Assembly: GCA_028276315.1 (NCBI GenBank)
Contig: JAPYWP010000007.1
Location: forward strand, 1 to 16,822
Length of the DNA stretch: 16,822 bases
Reading direction: 5' to 3'
From: Minisyncoccota bacterium
GTDB lineage: Bacteria; Patescibacteriota; Minisyncoccia; UBA6257; HR35
Every line of letters begins with the position of its first letter. Within the stretch, counting starts at the first letter, position 1. A program made the translations under genes and the position numbers. The notes below the pieces were generated by a model. That model did not search any database. It was given only the letters and a program-made list of their open reading frames with translations, and was not told the DNA's origin. Shown here piece by piece: positions 14,955-16,822 of this stretch.

Positions 14955-15066
14955 AATTTAAAGAGCTTTTACTGTCAAAACTTTTACTTAAAATTCCAAA
15001 AGCAGCCTTAATAAAATAATCTCTATCAAAAAATTCATTTCTCTTAGTAATAAATCTTACTGCCAT
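14905..15066 (-). CDS. Small antitoxin upstream of the VapC-like toxin
   Basis: The 53-codon frame starts at the ATG at 15066-15064, 6 nt after TATAAT (15078-15073). It reads MAVRFITKRNEFFDRDYFIK, then AAFGILSKSFDSKSSLNYVKK, and a basic end IRRSWRRKNFIR before TAG. Its size, position and charged helical C-terminus fit a VapB-type antitoxin, although I cannot assign a fold. The last 50 nt overlap the toxin start in another frame, across an A7 run (near 14943-14949). Shifting frame in that run would join antitoxin and toxin into one protein, so slippage or an indel should be considered. Confidence 0.6.
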   Translation of the reverse strand: MAVRFITKRNEFFDRDYFIKAAFGILSKSFDSKSSLNYVKKIRRSWRRKNFIR

Positions 15067-15072
15067 AAATTA

Positions 15073-15081
15073 ATTATAACA
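15073..15081 (-). promoter_or_regulatory. Extended -10 promoter of the vapBC-like pair
   Basis: TGTTATAAT on the minus strand, 6 nt before the antitoxin ATG at 15066, within the same TTTTTATGTTATAAT string as the other antitoxin promoters. Confidence 0.65.
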
Positions 15082-15148
15082 TAAAAAGAGAAATTTTGAT
15101 CTGACAGGCAGGGTGCGACGTCCGCAGATTGAATGTATGTTTAAGTTG

Positions 15149-15574
15149 TTATAGCATTTTTAATGTACTGTTTATTAAATCTTTTGGCACATATCTTTTT
15201 AGCCCCATCTTATCAAAATCTTTATCATAAGAAATTATACCCTCGGCTTTAACAGCAAAATAAACAGCAACAAAAGGAGCATCATTAATGTCAACTTCCT
15301 TTGTAATTTTCAACGCTTTATCTAAAAATTTAGAGTAATTTTCTTTAGGAATTAGGTTAATCTGAGAAAAAATCAAAGATAAAATAAAATCTATTTCTAT
15401 TAAATTTAATCCTGATTTTTTAGCAATCAATTTTTTATATTTTTCAATTTCTTTTAAAATTTCTTCAGGAGCAAAGAATAAATAATCTGTTTAGGTAAAA
15501 AGAGCAATTGTTTCTTTATTTGCTTTAATTAAAGCAGAAATTATAACAGAGGTATTAACAACAAATTTCTTCAT
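15149..15574 (-). pseudogene. PIN-domain toxin interrupted by a stop codon
   Basis: From the ATG at 15574 the frame reads MKKFVVNTSVIISALIKANK, then ETIALFT, meets TAA at 15493-15491 (codon 28), and continues in the same frame as a PIN protein: FFAPEEILKEI, DINDAPFVAVYFAVKAEGII and SYDKDFDKMGLK to the end at 15149. Without the stop it would be ~141 residues, a normal PIN length. A single substitution explains the break. Residue 7 is Asn where most PIN proteins have the first catalytic Asp, though some PIN groups have NTSxLI. The start overlaps the upstream antitoxin stop (ATGA). The downstream fragment has a TTG at 15430 but no promoter. Confidence 0.8.
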
Positions 15575-15756
15575 TTAATCTTTAAACTTTTAGATAAGGA
15601 GCTTTTAATTTTTTTATCAATATCTAAAACATCTTTCAAAGTCAATTTACTTTTTCTTGTCATCGTTTTTATTAATTTCCATTTACTAATTTCTTCCAAA
15701 AGGAAAATTTTCAATTTGGGAATTAATCTTTTGGGGATTTTTACTTTAACAGCCAT
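15571..15756 (-). CDS. Antitoxin paired with the broken PIN toxin
   Basis: The 61-residue protein begins MAVKVKIPKRLIPKLKIFL and ends with SKLTLKDVLDIDKKIKSSLSK, the SKLTxxDVxxIxxxIK pattern found in small VapB-like antitoxins of archaea and CPR bacteria. It starts 6 nt after an extended -10 box and ends in TGA, overlapping the toxin start by 4 nt, so translation of the two is coupled. As its toxin is interrupted, it may now be an orphan or may act on a related toxin. Use of TGA as its stop argues against UGA recoding. Confidence 0.7.
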   Translation of the reverse strand: MAVKVKIPKRLIPKLKIFLLEEISKWKLIKTMTRKSKLTLKDVLDIDKKIKSSLSKSLKIK

Positions 15757-15762
15757 ATTTTT

Positions 15763-15771
15763 ATTATAACA
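15763..15771 (-). promoter_or_regulatory. Extended -10 promoter of the 61-residue antitoxin
   Basis: TGTTATAAT on the minus strand, 6 nt before the ATG at 15756. Part of the region similar to the hicB promoter. Confidence 0.65.
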
Positions 15772-15790
15772 TAAAAATTAATTATAAAAT

Positions 15791-15840
15791 TAATTATTTG
15801 AAGAATTAACGAGTTGGAGGGTTAACGAGTTGATACCACG
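15791..15840. repeat. 50-bp dispersed repeat, copy 2
   Basis: Matches 14263-14312 at about 45 of 50 positions, same orientation, and again lies directly upstream of an antitoxin promoter and ends in GATACCACG at the beginning of a periodic non-coding segment. Confidence 0.8.
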
Positions 15841-16062
15841 AATAAACACTGATATAAACGCTGATCAACTAGGATTATTCATTTCTAATAAAATTGACGG
15901 TCGTAAAAGTTAGTAGAAATGAAATTAACTACTCGAATAAATAACCGAATAAACTACCCGAATCAAGCGACCGAATGATAAATTTTTAATCCTATTTTTA
16001 TAAAGGCCCGTTTTAGAAGTTATAGCTTTTTAAACGGACAATCAATACGGTGGGTTATGTGC
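15841..16062. other. Non-coding segment with CGAAT periodicity
   Basis: No gene is seen. CGAAT occurs at 15934, 15946, 15959 and 15972 (steps of 12-13 bp), and (C/A)TGAT-like words occur near the left end. This looks like a diverged relative of the CGGAT/ATCCG element, since both follow a copy of the 50-bp repeat. Confidence 0.45.
16008..16037 (-). terminator. Weak hairpin after the LamG gene
   Basis: CCGTTTTA (16008-16015) and TAAACGG (16031-16037) can pair with one bulged base. On the minus strand it is followed by GGGCC-TTTAT and lies downstream of the LamG stop. The stem is short and the T-run poor, so a terminator role is only possible. Confidence 0.25.
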
Positions 16063-16119
16063 TTATTGAGTGCTTTGATAGAGGGCTTTGATTTCTTAAT
16101 CAGAGAGGGCGCGGTTGTA
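16063..16119 (-). pseudogene. Degraded duplicate of a LamG C-terminus
   Basis: The minus strand reads YNRALSD, a TAA stop (16098-16096), then EIKALYQSTQ and another TAA. This is clearly a copy of the end of the adjacent LamG gene (YNRALSDAEIKALYDATK), displaced by 61 nt and in another frame. It is a tandem duplicate of the gene's tail that has since decayed. Confidence 0.8.
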
Positions 16120-16123
16120 AAAA

Positions 16124-16822
16124 TTATTTAGTTGCGTCGTATAATGCTTTAATTTCGGCATCCGATAATGCCCGATTGTAGATGCGGACTTCGTCGATGA
16201 GACCGTTAAGAGGATGGCCTAATCTACTAATATAAGATAAACTTCCTATTCTTATAGGATAATTTTGATAGCTAATACTGCCCAAACTATGACTACCAGA
16301 AGTTTTTAATTCGCCATTAAGATATAATGAAACTCGACTTGGTGTTAATACGCCCGCCACAAAAACCCATTCATTAATAGGAATATTAGATTGTGGAAAG
16401 TTTGGAGCTGCTCCCCAAATACTACTATTACCTGCTTTAAACTTTAGATAATCTCCGCCGCATTCATGAAATCCTAAATAATATCCTGTAGCAAGATTCA
16501 AATTACCACTTCCTTCAACAATGGTTTGACAAGTATTTGATGGAGCATAACTGTACACTTTAATCCAAGCCGCGATAGTTAAATTTGGTGAAGTAGGATT
16601 TAAAATAGGAGTTTTAGGAATTTCTACATCAGTACCTGCACTAGTATTAATAATAGCATTTCCCACTTTACCTATAGTCCAACTAGTACTATTCAATAAA
16701 GTTCCATCATTCCCATTTCCAGAATAATCTCTAGCAATATTACCACTTCCTTCATCAAAGCTCCAATAACCTACTAAGCCTTGAGCTTGATTAATAAGAT
16801 TTTTATTAGAATTTACTGTAGA
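16124..16822 (-). CDS. LamG/concanavalin-like surface protein, 5' end beyond the window
   Basis: The frame is open to the right edge, so at least 232 codons are present and the true start lies outside. The in-frame TTG at 16696 is internal. A complete LamG (laminin G-like, concanavalin A-type jelly roll) domain begins with GLVGYWSFDEGSG, then DYSGNGNDGTL, and continues with TIAAWIKV, INEWVFVAGVL, VSLYLNGEL and the hallmark ending GLIDEVRIYNRALSDAEIKALYDATK (split here only as description). Such domains bind carbohydrates or mediate adhesion on secreted or surface proteins. The Thr/Asn/Ser-rich composition and higher GC set it apart from the housekeeping genes. Orphan copies of its C-terminus lie at 16063-16119 and 14431-14514, so it belongs to a family that is being duplicated and lost here. 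Confidence 0.85.
   Translation of the reverse strand, partial: STVNSNKNLINQAQGLVGYWSFDEGSGNIARDYSGNGNDGTLLNSTSWTIGKVGNAIINTSAGTDVEIPKTPILNPTSPNLTIAAWIKVYSYAPSNTCQTIVEGSGNLNLATGYYLGFHECGGDYLKFKAGNSSIWGAAPNFPQSNIPINEWVFVAGVLTPSRVSLYLNGELKTSGSHSLGSISYQNYPIRIGSLSYISRLGHPLNGLIDEVRIYNRALSDAEIKALYDATK

Noticed and set aside
13742..16123. Insertion sequence or transposon
   Set aside because: No transposase frame, terminal inverted repeats with target duplication, or integrase is visible in the island. The repeats present are non-coding.

Overview
The window is a very AT-rich, gene-dense piece of a bacterial chromosome. Short intergenic gaps, compact proteins, a lone Xer recombinase, lamin-tail and LamG proteins and almost no Shine-Dalgarno sequences suggest a Patescibacteria (CPR)-like bacterium. 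That placement is an inference, because no rRNA gene is present. TAA, TAG and TGA all end convincing genes, so UGA is not recoded.

Layout. Positions 1-471 hold no gene but contain an array of 16-bp palindromes that look like parS, the ParB binding site (TGTTTC....GAAACA). Positions 472-4152 (minus) are leuS followed by a polyprenyl-phosphate sugar transferase. Positions 4208-7706 (plus) run closely packed: a membrane protein, tRNA-Arg(GCG) with no gap after the preceding stop codon, a secreted protein, a compact valS, and a small membrane-anchored lamin-tail-like protein. Positions 7693-8283 (minus) are an unknown soluble protein. Its 5' side (8284-8429) has a strong promoter, a possible leader peptide and mutually exclusive antiterminator and terminator hairpins. 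Positions 8530-9204 (plus) encode an MscS-related membrane protein, facing a Xer-type tyrosine recombinase (9206-10072, minus). Positions 10124-13741 (plus) are rpsO, pnp, a bitopic membrane protein and a DksA/TraR-type zinc-finger protein.

Positions 13742-16123 are an accessory island with three minus-strand toxin-antitoxin modules: hicB with a truncated hicA, an intact vapBC-like pair, and a second antitoxin whose PIN toxin is broken by a stop codon. Between them lie dispersed direct repeats, a helically phased CGGAT/ATCCG inverted repeat, and leftover C-terminal tails of LamG genes. Positions 16124-16822 (minus) are a LamG-domain gene that runs off the right edge.

Expression. Most transcription units have a TATAAT-like box 5-8 nt upstream of ATG, which implies leaderless mRNAs. 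Genes inside operons start next to or overlapping the previous stop codon without a ribosome binding site. The most notable non-coding observations are the parS-like array, the attenuator-like leader, and the repeats of the toxin-antitoxin island.
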